Shown piece by piece: positions 17,870 through 27,197 of a DNA stretch of 64,000 nucleotides (its first letter is position 1; the number at the start of each line of letters is the position of its first letter). This stretch comes from Agromyces sp. H17E-10 (lineage in GTDB: Bacteria > Actinomycetota > Actinomycetes > Actinomycetales > Microbacteriaceae), in NCBI RefSeq assembly GCF_022919715.1, contig NZ_CP095042.1:3286001-3350000 (forward strand), read 5' to 3'. Both the position numbers and the translations under genes were made by a program. Under the pieces are notes generated by a model. That model was not told the DNA's origin and did not search any database. It was given only the letters and a program-made list of their open reading frames with translations.

Positions 17870-19905
17870 GCGAGCAGAAGACCACCGAGACCGGTTCGAC
17901 GACCGCCGTCGCCCCGCGCCCGCCCATGCGGCGCGGTCCGATGGGCGGTGGCCCGATGGGCGGCATGGGCATGCCCGCCGAGAAGTCGATGAACTTCGGT
18001 CCGAGCGCCAAGCGCCTCATCGGGCGGCTGAAGCCCGAGCGTGCGCTCGTCGTGTTCGTCATCCTGCTCGGCGTCGTGAGCGTCGTGTTCAGCGTGCTCG
18101 GCCCGAAGATCCTCGGTCAGGCGACGAACATCATCTTCGAGGGCTTCGTCTCGCTGCAGATGCCGGCGGGCGTCACCCAGCAGCAGGCCGTCGACCAGTT
18201 GCGTGCCTCGGGCGACACCCAGCAGGCCGACATGATCGCGTCGATGCAGAACATCGTGCCCGGTCAGGGCATCGACTTCGGCGCGCTCGCCGCGGTACTC
18301 GGACTCGTGCTGCTGCTCTACGTGCTCGCGTCGCTGTTCGGGTGGGCGCAGGCGTACGTGCTGAACGGCGTCACCCAGCGCACGGTCTACCGACTGCGCC
18401 GCGAGGTCGAGGAGAAGATCCACCGCCTGCCGCTGTCGTACTTCGACAAGATGCAGCGCGGCGAACTGCTGTCGCGCGTCACCAACGACATCGACAACAT
18501 CTCGCAGACCCTGCAGCAGACCATGAGCCAGCTGCTCACGTCGCTGCTCACGGTCGTCGGCGTGCTCGTCATGATGTTCGTCATCTCGCCGCTGCTCGCG
18601 GTCATCGCGCTCGTCACGATCCCGTTGACCCTGCTCATCACGACGATCATCGCGAAGCGCTCGCAGAAGCAGTTCATCGCCCAGTGGACCCACACCGGCA
18701 CGCTCAACGCCCGCATCGAGGAGGCCTACTCGGGCCACGCCCTCGTGCGCGTGTTCGGCCGCCGCCGCGAGGTCGAGCAGTCGTTCGACGAGAAGAACGA
18801 AGAGCTCTACCAGGCGAGCTTCGGCGCCCAGTTCGTGAGCGGCATCATCATGCCCGCCATGATGTTCGTCGGCAACCTCGTGTACGTCGCGATCGCGGTC
18901 GTCGGCGGGCTCATGGTCGCGGGTGGAGCGATCTCGCTCGGCGACGTGCAGGCGTTCATCCAGTACTCGCGCCAGTTCACGCAGCCGCTCAGCCAGCTCG
19001 GCTCGATGGCGAACCTCCTGCAGTCGGGCGTCGCGAGCGCCGAGCGCGTGTTCGAGCTGCTCGACGCCGATGAAGAGGTCGCCGACCCCGACGAGCCCGA
19101 GGTGCCCGAGACCGTCGCCGGCGAGGCATCCGGTCGCCTGGTGTTCGACGACGTGTCGTTCAGCTACGACCCCGAGAAGCCGCTCATCGAGCACCTCTCG
19201 CTCGCCGCCGAGCCGGGCCAGTCGATCGCGATCGTCGGCCCGACGGGGGCCGGCAAGACGACGCTCGTGAACCTCATCATGCGGTTCTACGAGCTCGACG
19301 CGGGGCGCATCACCCTCGACGGCGTCGACATCACGAGGATGACACGCGACGAGCTGCGCGGGCGCATGGGCATGGTGCTGCAGGACACGTGGCTGTTCTC
19401 GGGCACGATCCGCGAGAACATCGCCTACGGCCGGCCGGATGCGACGGAGGAGGAGATCCTCGAGGCGGCCCGTGCGACCTACGTCGACCGCTTCGTGCGC
19501 ACCCTGCCCGACGGGTACGACACCGTGCTCGACGACGAGGCCTCGAACCTCTCGGCCGGCGAGCGGCAGCTCGTCACGATCGCTCGCGCGTTCCTCGCGC
19601 AACCGGCCGTGCTCATCCTCGACGAGGCGACGAGCTCGGTCGACACCCGCACCGAGCTGCTCCTGCAGCACGCGATGAACGCGCTACGGGCCGACCGCAC
19701 GTCGTTCGTCATCGCCCACCGGCTCTCGACCATCCGCGACGCCGACCTCATCCTCGTGATGGAGGCCGGACGGATCGTCGAGCAGGGCACGCACGCGGGC
19801 CTGCTCGCGGCGGGCGGTGCCTATGCACGGCTCTACGAGGCGCAGTTCGCGGCGCCTGTCGAGGGCGACGACACCGAAGGCGCGGAGGGCGGCGCAGCCG
19901 CCTGA
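17866..19905 (+). CDS. ABC exporter half, catalytic subunit
   Basis: 679-aa partner half-transporter with a Met/Gly-rich cytoplasmic N-terminus (PMRRGPMGGGPMGGMGMP), six helices (about 55-380; an extracytoplasmic insert of about 45 residues, rich in Gln, between helices 1 and 2) and an ATPase domain. Walker A GPTGAGKTT (about 460-468), Q-loop MGMVLQDTWLFSG, Walker B LILDEATSSVD with the catalytic Glu, and the switch His in VIAHRLST are intact; the signature is altered to NLSAGERQ. Paired with the upstream subunit, this gives one consensus ATP site (this Walker A/B with the partner's SGGQ) and one degenerate site. Start GTG 17866 overlaps the previous stop. A 14-bp hairpin follows 31 nt after the stop. 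Confidence 0.93.
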   Translation: MSEQKTTETGSTTAVAPRPPMRRGPMGGGPMGGMGMPAEKSMNFGPSAKRLIGRLKPERALVVFVILLGVVSVVFSVLGPKILGQATNIIFEGFVSLQMPAGVTQQQAVDQLRASGDTQQADMIASMQNIVPGQGIDFGALAAVLGLVLLLYVLASLFGWAQAYVLNGVTQRTVYRLRREVEEKIHRLPLSYFDKMQRGELLSRVTNDIDNISQTLQQTMSQLLTSLLTVVGVLVMMFVISPLLAVIALVTIPLTLLITTIIAKRSQKQFIAQWTHTGTLNARIEEAYSGHALVRVFGRRREVEQSFDEKNEELYQASFGAQFVSGIIMPAMMFVGNLVYVAIAVVGGLMVAGGAISLGDVQAFIQYSRQFTQPLSQLGSMANLLQSGVASAERVFELLDADEEVADPDEPEVPETVAGEASGRLVFDDVSFSYDPEKPLIEHLSLAAEPGQSIAIVGPTGAGKTTLVNLIMRFYELDAGRITLDGVDITRMTRDELRGRMGMVLQDTWLFSGTIRENIAYGRPDATEEEILEAARATYVDRFVRTLPDGYDTVLDDEASNLSAGERQLVTIARAFLAQPAVLILDEATSSVDTRTELLLQHAMNALRADRTSFVIAHRLSTIRDADLILVMEAGRIVEQGTHAGLLAAGGAYARLYEAQFAAPVEGDDTEGAEGGAAA

Positions 19906-19936
19906 GCCGCAGGCGCGACCACGTCGCGGAGAGGCG

Positions 19937-19968
19937 GAACGGGGCCGGGCGAAAGCCCGGCCCCGTTC
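19937..19968. terminator. Bidirectional terminator after ABC operon
   Basis: Perfect 14-bp stem (19937-19950 with 19955-19968) with a GAAA tetraloop, between the ABC operon and the convergent fba/DUF6264-like operon. Confidence 0.85.
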
Positions 19969-19997
19969 ACGCGTCGAGGCGTTCGATGGCGCGATCG

Positions 19998-20696
19998 TCA
20001 GGAGGAGGAGGTGGTCGTCGGCGGCGTCAGGAAGAACTCCACGATCGCCGGATCGCTGAAGATCACCAGGTACGTCACGATCATGACGACGATGGCCGCG
20101 GCGACACCTGCGAGGAGCGGGATCCACCACGAGCTCGCGCCCGCCCGCATGCGTGCTCGTGACCAGAGCAGTGCACCCGCCCAGAGCGCGAACTGTGCGA
20201 TCACGCCGACGGCGATCGCGCCCGGCACTGCGGGCCCGGGCGTGAACTCCGTCGGCGGGGTGCTGCCGAGCATGGTCGCCGTGAGCTCCAACGACCTGAG
20301 CATGTTCGCCGGCAGGCCGATCAGTTGGATCGCGTTGTAGACGGCGCCCATCGCCCCGAAGACGAGCAGGGCGACCGTCCAGGCGCGGTCGGCCGACCGC
20401 GTCGGCGCGGCGCCGTCGGCGCGACCCTGCGCACCGGCCGGCGTGCCGCCCCACGGGTTCGCGGCGGCGTGCTGGGATGCCGCGGCCTCGGTCGCGGCAT
20501 CCGGCTCGACGCTCGACGCGCCCGAGTACGGGTCGTTCGCCGGCGGCGTCCAGGTCCACCCCTCGGGGGCGTACTCGCCGTACCGCGGACGGGGCCGCTC
20601 GTCGGGCGTCGGCGCCTGGGGCTGCACCGGCGGCTGCGGAGCCGCCAGGTCGCGCCGGGCGTCGTCGGGCGTACGAGCGGCCTCGTCGTTCGTCAT
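19998..20696 (-). CDS. DUF6264-like membrane protein
   Basis: 232-aa protein: a Pro/Ala-rich cytoplasmic first half (about 1-105) containing the aromatic motif YGEYAPEGWTWTPP, then four predicted transmembrane helices (about 110-132, 155-180, 190-212 with an intervening Arg-rich loop SRARMRAG, ending near 220). The layout matches DUF6264-type proteins annotated in Microbacteriaceae; that family name is from memory and should be checked. It begins 8 nt after the aldolase stop, in the same operon. Function unknown. Confidence 0.7.
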   Translation of the reverse strand: MTNDEAARTPDDARRDLAAPQPPVQPQAPTPDERPRPRYGEYAPEGWTWTPPANDPYSGASSVEPDAATEAAASQHAAANPWGGTPAGAQGRADGAAPTRSADRAWTVALLVFGAMGAVYNAIQLIGLPANMLRSLELTATMLGSTPPTEFTPGPAVPGAIAVGVIAQFALWAGALLWSRARMRAGASSWWIPLLAGVAAAIVVMIVTYLVIFSDPAIVEFFLTPPTTTSSS

Positions 20697-20704
20697 CCGG
20701 TGCC

Positions 20705-21739
<1,035 letters not shown>

Positions 21740-21825
21740 GGTGCTCCTTCGATGACGACGGTGGGTTCGGCACGAGTCTAACGACTCGCGAGCAAGGCTC
21801 ACCTGTGGTGTCGGGCCACGGCAGG

Positions 21826-22914
21826 ATGAAGGGCGTGATCGTTTCGCAGGATGTCGATGCCCTTGCCGACGCGCTCCGGCACGCCGTGGTCGCTGCCGCC
21901 GCGGCGTGCCTTCCGCACGTCGGTTCGGGCGACGGACATGCCGTCGACGCCGCTGCGGTCGCCGCGATGCGCGCCGCGCTCGCCGACGCCCCCGTCGACG
22001 GCCGGGTCGTCGTCGGCGAAGGAGAGAAGGACGAAGCTCCGATGCTGCACCTGGGGGAGCGGTTCGGCCGGGCGCGTGCCGGCGACCCCGCGATCGACAT
22101 CGCCGTCGACCCGGTCGACGGCACCCGGCTCGCCGCCTCGGGGCGGCCCGGCGCGATGGCCGTCATGGCCGTCGCCCCGCGCGACGGCCTGTTCGACCTC
22201 GGCCCGGCGCACTACCTCGAGAAGCTCGTCACCTGGGTGCCCGGGTTCACGGCTGCGGATGCCTCGGCCGGAGGCATCCTCGGATCGTTGCCGCAGCTCG
22301 TCGAGCGCGTCGCCGCGCTGCGCGGGGTGGCGCCCGACGCGGTGCGCATCGCCGTGCAGGACCGGCCCCGCAATCGCGCCTACGTGGATGCGGTCGAGGC
22401 GGCCGGGGCACGCGTCGAGCTCTTCGAGCACGGCGACGTCGAACGGAGCCTGCGGGCGCTGCACGGCGGCCCGGCGCCCGATGCGGGTGGGCTCGACTCG
22501 GTCGGGCTCGAGCCGAATGGCCTCGACGCGGTCGTGGGCATCGGCGGCGCGCCCGAGGGTGTGATCGTCGCGGCGGGTGCGCGGGCGCTCGGCGGCTCGA
22601 TGCTGGCCCGCTTCATGCCGCAGTCGGCGAGCGAGCGCGACCGCGTGCTCGCGCACCTCGGCCGGAATGCCGGTGACCTGCGCGATGACGGTGCCGGCGG
22701 TGCCGGTGCCGGTGCCGCGCTCGAGGTCGTCGTCGACCTCGACTCGCTCTGCCCGGCGCCGGCGGGCGAGGTCGACCTGCTCGTCGCCGCCGTCACCGAG
22801 TGCGAGATCGGCGTCTCGCTTCCCGGCGTCGCGACGCGGGAGGACGGCGTCAGCGTGCACCACTGGAGTGCCTCCGCCCGTGCGGGCGGAGGAGTCGACT
22901 TGCCTGCGCGTTAA
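21826..22914 (+). CDS. Class II fructose-bisphosphatase paralogue 1 (divergent)
   Basis: 362-aa GlpX-type phosphatase (Li-sensitive phosphomonoesterase fold). Metal and substrate motifs are present: VGEGEKDEAPMLHLGE (about 65-80), IDIAVDPVDGTRLAASG (about 88-104) and GIGGAPEGV (about 239-247). Compared with the tandem paralogue at 23058 it is about 30 residues longer and has looser, repeat-rich segments (AGGLDSVGLEPNGLDAV and DDGAGGAGAGAALEV), so it may be a divergent copy, with fructose 1,6-bisphosphatase or sedoheptulose-bisphosphatase activity. Start ATG 21826 has only a weak AGG just upstream; GTG 21835 is an alternative. Confidence 0.82.
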   Translation: MKGVIVSQDVDALADALRHAVVAAAAACLPHVGSGDGHAVDAAAVAAMRAALADAPVDGRVVVGEGEKDEAPMLHLGERFGRARAGDPAIDIAVDPVDGTRLAASGRPGAMAVMAVAPRDGLFDLGPAHYLEKLVTWVPGFTAADASAGGILGSLPQLVERVAALRGVAPDAVRIAVQDRPRNRAYVDAVEAAGARVELFEHGDVERSLRALHGGPAPDAGGLDSVGLEPNGLDAVVGIGGAPEGVIVAAGARALGGSMLARFMPQSASERDRVLAHLGRNAGDLRDDGAGGAGAGAALEVVVDLDSLCPAPAGEVDLLVAAVTECEIGVSLPGVATREDGVSVHHWSASARAGGGVDLPAR

Positions 22915-23057
22915 GAATCGACGAACTTGCGCGTCGGATCGGGTCGAACTTCGGTCGATCGCGGAATCTGCTCGTTAGGCTCGAAACGGCGGGATCACCG
23001 CCGATCGGCGCGCCGGGGCACGACTGCGGCGCAGACGCGTCCTGGAGGACCCCGCTC

Positions 23058-24047
23058 ATGAGCAACGAAGGCAGCCTGTTCCACCACCCCGATCGCAACC
23101 TCGCGCTCGAGCTCGTGCGGGCGACCGAAGCGGCGGCGATCCGTGCGGTGCCGTGGATCGGCAAGGGCGACAAGAACGCGGCCGACGGCGCCGCGGTCGA
23201 CGCGATGCGCGCCTTCCTCGCGACCGTCGACTTCGACGGCGTCATCGTCATCGGCGAGGGCGAGAAGGACGAAGCGCCCATGCTGTTCAACGGCGAACGC
23301 GTCGGCTCGGGCAACGGCCCCGCGTGCGACATCGCGGTCGACCCGATCGACGGCACCTCGCTCACGGCCGCGGGCCGTTCGCACGCGCTGTCGGTGCTCG
23401 CCGTGTCCGACCGCGGCACCATGCTCGACGCCTCGAGCGTCTTCTACATGGACAAGATCGTCACCGGTCCGCTCGGCCACGGGGTCGTCGACATCCGCAA
23501 GCCGATCGGCGACAACATCCGGGCGTTCGCCGCCGCCGCGGGCAAGGACGTCGGTGACGTCCTCGTCGCCGTGCTCGACCGTCCGCGACACGAGCAGCTC
23601 ATCTCCGACATCCGAGCGGCGGGCGCCGGCACCCGCCTCATCCTCGACGGTGACGTCGCCGGCGGCATCAACGCCGCGCGCAGCGGCAGCCGCATCGACA
23701 TGTGCGTCGGCATCGGCGGCAGCCCCGAGGGCATCACGACCGCATGCGCGGTCAAGGCGCTCGGCGGATTCATGCAGGGCCGGCTGGCCCCGAAGGACGA
23801 CGCGGAGCGCGAGCGCGGCATCGCCGTCGGCCTCGACGTCGACGCGGTCCTCGAGATCGACGACATGGTGCGCGGCGACAACACGTTCTTCGTCGCGACC
23901 GGCGTCACCGACGGTGCGCTCGTCGCCGGCGTGAAGCGCGAGGGCGACTACATCGTCACCGAGTCGGTCGTGCTGCGCTCGAAGTCGGGCACGCTGCGCC
24001 GCATCCAGGCGGAGCACCTCGCGTCGAAGTGGCTCGACGAGGACTGA
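23058..24047 (+). CDS. glpX: Class II fructose-bisphosphatase (GlpX)
   Basis: 329-aa FBPase II that hydrolyses fructose 1,6-bisphosphate to fructose 6-phosphate in gluconeogenesis. Canonical motifs: WIGKGDKNAADGAAVDAMR (about 33-51), VIGEGEKDEAPMLFNGE (about 67-83), CDIAVDPIDGTSLTAAG (about 92-108), SSVFYMDKIVTGP (about 128-140) and GIGGSPEGI (about 217-225). Length and conservation match M. tuberculosis GlpX (Rv1099c), the essential FBPase, so this is probably the housekeeping copy. ATG 23058 has GGAGG 9 nt upstream. It lies 143 nt after the paralogue on the same strand; a separate promoter is possible. Confidence 0.95.
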   Translation: MSNEGSLFHHPDRNLALELVRATEAAAIRAVPWIGKGDKNAADGAAVDAMRAFLATVDFDGVIVIGEGEKDEAPMLFNGERVGSGNGPACDIAVDPIDGTSLTAAGRSHALSVLAVSDRGTMLDASSVFYMDKIVTGPLGHGVVDIRKPIGDNIRAFAAAAGKDVGDVLVAVLDRPRHEQLISDIRAAGAGTRLILDGDVAGGINAARSGSRIDMCVGIGGSPEGITTACAVKALGGFMQGRLAPKDDAERERGIAVGLDVDAVLEIDDMVRGDNTFFVATGVTDGALVAGVKREGDYIVTESVVLRSKSGTLRRIQAEHLASKWLDED

Positions 24048-24080
24048 TCCGTCCGGTCCGCCACCGCCCCCCGGAAAGCG

Positions 24081-24110
24081 TCGACGTCGACGTCGACGTC
24101 GACGTCGACG
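24081..24110. repeat. Hexanucleotide repeat TCGACG x5
   Basis: Five perfect tandem copies of TCGACG (30 bp) followed by two TCGGCG-like units, in the 164-bp gap between glpX and the VOC gene. Non-coding; possible slippage site. Confidence 0.9.
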
Positions 24111-24211
24111 TCGGCGTCGGCATCGCCGAGACATTGCCGCCGTGCGCGCGAGGTGCGAGGCTCGGCGCAGGGTGCGGTCATCGGGAGCGCACCCGGAAGC
24201 GAGGGTGAACG

Positions 24212-24601
24212 ATGGTGCAGATGCTGGACGCCTTTCCGGGGCTCGCGGTCGATGACATCGAGGCGGCGCGAGCGTTCTACCGTGACGTGATCGGGCTCGA
24301 CGTCGCCGATGAGATGGGCGCCCTCCGGCTGAGCCTGCCGTCGGGCCAGACGGTGTTCGTGTACGGCAAGCCCGATCACGAACCCGCCGGGTTCACGGTG
24401 CTCAACTTCGTCGTCGCCGACATCGACGCCGCGGTCGACGAGCTCAACGCCGCCGGCGTGGTGACGAAGATCTACACGGGCGACGCCGACTTCGGCACCG
24501 ACGAACGCGGCATCGCGCACGGACGGGCCGCAGGCATGGGCCCCGACATCTGCTGGTTCCGCGACCCGGCGGGCAACGTGCTCAGCGTGCTGCGCCCCTA
24601 G
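24212..24601 (+). CDS. VOC (glyoxalase/bleomycin resistance) family protein
   Basis: 129-aa single VOC-fold protein made of two beta-alpha-beta-beta-beta modules: FPGLAVDDIEAARAFYRDVIGLDV at the start and VLNFVVADIDAAVDELNAAGV from about 62, ending in the typical ICWFRDPAGNVLSVL. The metal-ligand positions of true glyoxalase I are not clearly filled (no His at strand 1; Phe instead), so enzymatic activity is uncertain; many such small proteins bind drugs or metabolites. GAGG precedes ATG 24212. Confidence 0.85.
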   Translation: MVQMLDAFPGLAVDDIEAARAFYRDVIGLDVADEMGALRLSLPSGQTVFVYGKPDHEPAGFTVLNFVVADIDAAVDELNAAGVVTKIYTGDADFGTDERGIAHGRAAGMGPDICWFRDPAGNVLSVLRP

Positions 24602-24655
24602 GCGGGCGGTCTCGTCCAGCGGACGGACGCGGGTTCGCGCGCGCGACGTTCGGAG

Positions 24656-25552
24656 CTATCCGGTGACCGAGCCGGGAACGACCACGACCGGCACGGGTGA
24701 GTTGCGCAGGATCTTCGACGCGCTCGATCCCAGGAACACCTGTGCGAGGCGGTGCGTCGACGATGAGCCGACGACGAGGAGGTCGCCATCCGACCAGCCG
24801 ACGGCCGACACCGCCGTCTTCCAGTCGCTCTCCGCCGTCACGCTGAAGGTCAGTTCGTCGTCCGAGAACCCCAGCGATTCGAGATGCACGGCGGCCTCCT
24901 GCTGGGCCGCCGTGACCTGCGCGGTCCAGAGGTCGAGCACCTGCGTCTGCGCGTGGCTGACACTGCTCGTGACCGGTCGTCTCGGTGGCTCGACGAGGAA
25001 CGTCACGATGCGCAGTTCCGCGCCGATCCGCCGGCACATCTCGGCGACGCGATTGAGCAGCGACCAGCTCGCGTCGTCGTCGCGGAAGCCGACCGTGACG
25101 CGAGTGACTGCGCTGGACGTACGGTAGCCGCGCGGCGCGATCGCGACCGGCAGCGTCGACGAGTGCAGGAGGCGATCGGTCTTCGAGCTCAGGCGCACGC
25201 GGCCGTCGTCGGCGTCGCTCGCCGACCCGACGACGAGCATCCACGCGTTGCGTTCGTGCGCCTGCTCGAGGAGCACCTGCGGTACCGACCGCCCGGGAAC
25301 CCACACCGCCGATCCGTCGACCCCGGGATGGGAGCGGAAGTCGGACATCGCCGCCTCGGTGCTCGCCCGGCCCTCCGCTGCGGCCCAGCCCTCGAACTCG
25401 CGATCCGAGCCGCCGGCGACGGGAGTGCCCCACCCCTTGGGCACCACCGACACCGCGACGACCGGTTCGGGATGGCTCACGGCGAGCTGGCACGCCAGCT
25501 CGATCGCACTGCGATCGTTGTTGTGAGGGCCGTACCCGACCACGTAGGTCAC
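24656..25552 (-). CDS. Universal stress protein, tandem Usp domains
   Basis: 298-aa protein with two Usp (UspA) domains, about 1-140 and 150-298. Each starts with a beta strand and Asp position (YVVGYGPHNNDRSAIELA; RVTVGFRDDDASWSLLNRV); the ATP-binding loop pattern G-x2-G/S-x9-G-S/T is seen in the second (VVGSSSTHRLAQVFLGSSAS, then SPVPVVVVPG). It probably binds ATP and modulates a partner. GTG 25552 overlaps the stop of the amino acid permease gene by 4 nt, so the two are coupled; Usp proteins coupled to transporters commonly regulate them, which is inference here. Confidence 0.9.
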   Translation of the reverse strand: MTYVVGYGPHNNDRSAIELACQLAVSHPEPVVAVSVVPKGWGTPVAGGSDREFEGWAAAEGRASTEAAMSDFRSHPGVDGSAVWVPGRSVPQVLLEQAHERNAWMLVVGSASDADDGRVRLSSKTDRLLHSSTLPVAIAPRGYRTSSAVTRVTVGFRDDDASWSLLNRVAEMCRRIGAELRIVTFLVEPPRRPVTSSVSHAQTQVLDLWTAQVTAAQQEAAVHLESLGFSDDELTFSVTAESDWKTAVSAVGWSDGDLLVVGSSSTHRLAQVFLGSSASKILRNSPVPVVVVPGSVTG

Positions 25553-27027
25553 TGCTCCTCCTCGGGGTGGATCGGCTCCGAGATCTCCTCGTCGGAGGTG
25601 TAGGAGTTCAAGGTCGCGTGCTTGCGGCCGTACAGCGCGTAGTACAACAGGACGATCGCGATCCACGAACCGAAGATCACCCACGTGATGGCGGCGAGAC
25701 CCGACAGGATGTACACGCACGCGGCGATCGTGAGGATCGGCACGACGGGGTAGAGCGGGACGCGGAACGGTCGCTCCAGCTCGGGCTTCGTGCGGCGCAG
25801 CACGATGACGGCGAGGGCGACGACGCTGAACGCCATCAGGGTGCCGATCGAGACGGTATCCCACAGATAGTCCGATGGAACGAAGCCGGCGATGATCGCC
25901 ACGATGACCGAGACGACGATCGTGTTGTACACCGGGCTCAGCGTGCGGGGGTTCACTCGTTGGAACTTCTCGGGGACGAGGCCGTCGCGCGAGATCGAGA
26001 ACAGGATTCGCGTCTGGCCGTACAGTGTGACGAGCGTCACGGAGAAGATCGAGATCACGGCGCCGGCGGCGAGGATGGTGCCCCAGACGGTCGTGCCGGT
26101 GATGTTCTCCAGGATCTTGGCCAAGCCTGCTTCGCCGGCCTCCGCCGAGCTGAAGAAGCCGACGGGCTCGGCCGCCAGACCCGCGATCGCGACGAGGATG
26201 TAGACGCTCGAGACGATGATGAGTGCGCCGATGATCGCGCGCGGGAGGGCCTTCTGCGGATTCCGCACCTCTTCACCGGCGGTCGCGACGGCGTCGAGCC
26301 CGATGAACGAGAAGAAGATGGTGCCGGCTGCCGCACTGATGCCCGCGGCGCCGAACTCGAAGAAGTTCTCGAAGTGGTCGGCGTTGAACGCGCTGAATCC
26401 GATCACGATGAACAGCAGCAGGACGCCGAGCTTGATGAGCACCATGATCGTGTTGACCGTCGCCGACTCGGCCACGCCCCGGATGAGCAGCAGCATGCAC
26501 AGCAGGACGAGGACGACGGCTGGGAGGTTGATCACCCCGCCGGTCGCGGCGCCGTCGCTGCCGGGGACGAACGACACCGAGAGCGCCTCGGGCAACCTGA
26601 AGCCGAGCGTGTTCTGGAGCAGCTCGTTGAAGTATCCGCTCCAGCCCACGGCGACGGCCGACACGGCGACGCCGTACTCGAGCAGCACGCAACCCGCGAT
26701 GATCACCGCCCAGATCTCACCGAGCGCGTGATAGGTGTACGAGTACGTCGAGCCGCTGACGGGGATCGCCGACGAGAGCTCGGCGTAGCAGAGAGCTGAG
26801 AGCCCGGCGCAGATCGCTGCGACGATGAACGAGATGATGACGGCCGGCCCCGCCTTGGGGATCGACTCGCTGAGGACGAAGAAGATGCCGGTGCCGACGG
26901 TGGCGCCGACACCGAACATCATGAGCTGGAAGGTGCCCAGCTTGCGAGCGAGCTCGTGGCCCTTGTGGTGCCGTTGCTGGATGATGATCGGCTTGCGCCG
27001 GAGCAGTTGCTCCTTGAGCTGAACCAT
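25549..27027 (-). CDS. APC family amino acid permease (YfnA/CAT type)
   Basis: 492-aa, 12-helix secondary transporter of the cationic amino acid transporter branch. Family marks: GATVGTGIFFVLSESIPKAGPAV (about 40-62, the unwound helix 1 binding motif G-x-G-T-G-I), ELSSAIPVSGSTYSYTYHALGEIWA (about 83-107), FSFIGLDAVATAGEEVRNPQKALPRAI (about 238-264) and YGQTRILFSISRDGLVPEKF. Likely takes up a basic or neutral amino acid by proton symport. ATG 27027 (MVQLKEQ) has GGGAG 5 nt upstream. First gene of a two-gene operon with a Usp protein. Confidence 0.92.
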   Translation of the reverse strand: MVQLKEQLLRRKPIIIQQRHHKGHELARKLGTFQLMMFGVGATVGTGIFFVLSESIPKAGPAVIISFIVAAICAGLSALCYAELSSAIPVSGSTYSYTYHALGEIWAVIIAGCVLLEYGVAVSAVAVGWSGYFNELLQNTLGFRLPEALSVSFVPGSDGAATGGVINLPAVVLVLLCMLLLIRGVAESATVNTIMVLIKLGVLLLFIVIGFSAFNADHFENFFEFGAAGISAAAGTIFFSFIGLDAVATAGEEVRNPQKALPRAIIGALIIVSSVYILVAIAGLAAEPVGFFSSAEAGEAGLAKILENITGTTVWGTILAAGAVISIFSVTLVTLYGQTRILFSISRDGLVPEKFQRVNPRTLSPVYNTIVVSVIVAIIAGFVPSDYLWDTVSIGTLMAFSVVALAVIVLRRTKPELERPFRVPLYPVVPILTIAACVYILSGLAAITWVIFGSWIAIVLLYYALYGRKHATLNSYTSDEEISEPIHPEEEQ

Positions 27028-27197
27028 GTCGCTCCCACGTGTCGCCCGGGCCCCGACGCCCGAGAGAACCTCAGTCTCGTGCGAGGCGTGAGTCCGGGGC
27101 AACACTCGTCGACCGGCTGGAGTCCGGGATCACAGACGATCGGCGGCCTCCGACAGGAGGGAACGCTGGGCCGCTCGAGCGCGACCGGGACGACGCG

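Noticed and set aside
24079..24115. CRISPR-like array
   Set aside because: Repeat unit is only 6 bp with no spacers; it is a simple tandem repeat.
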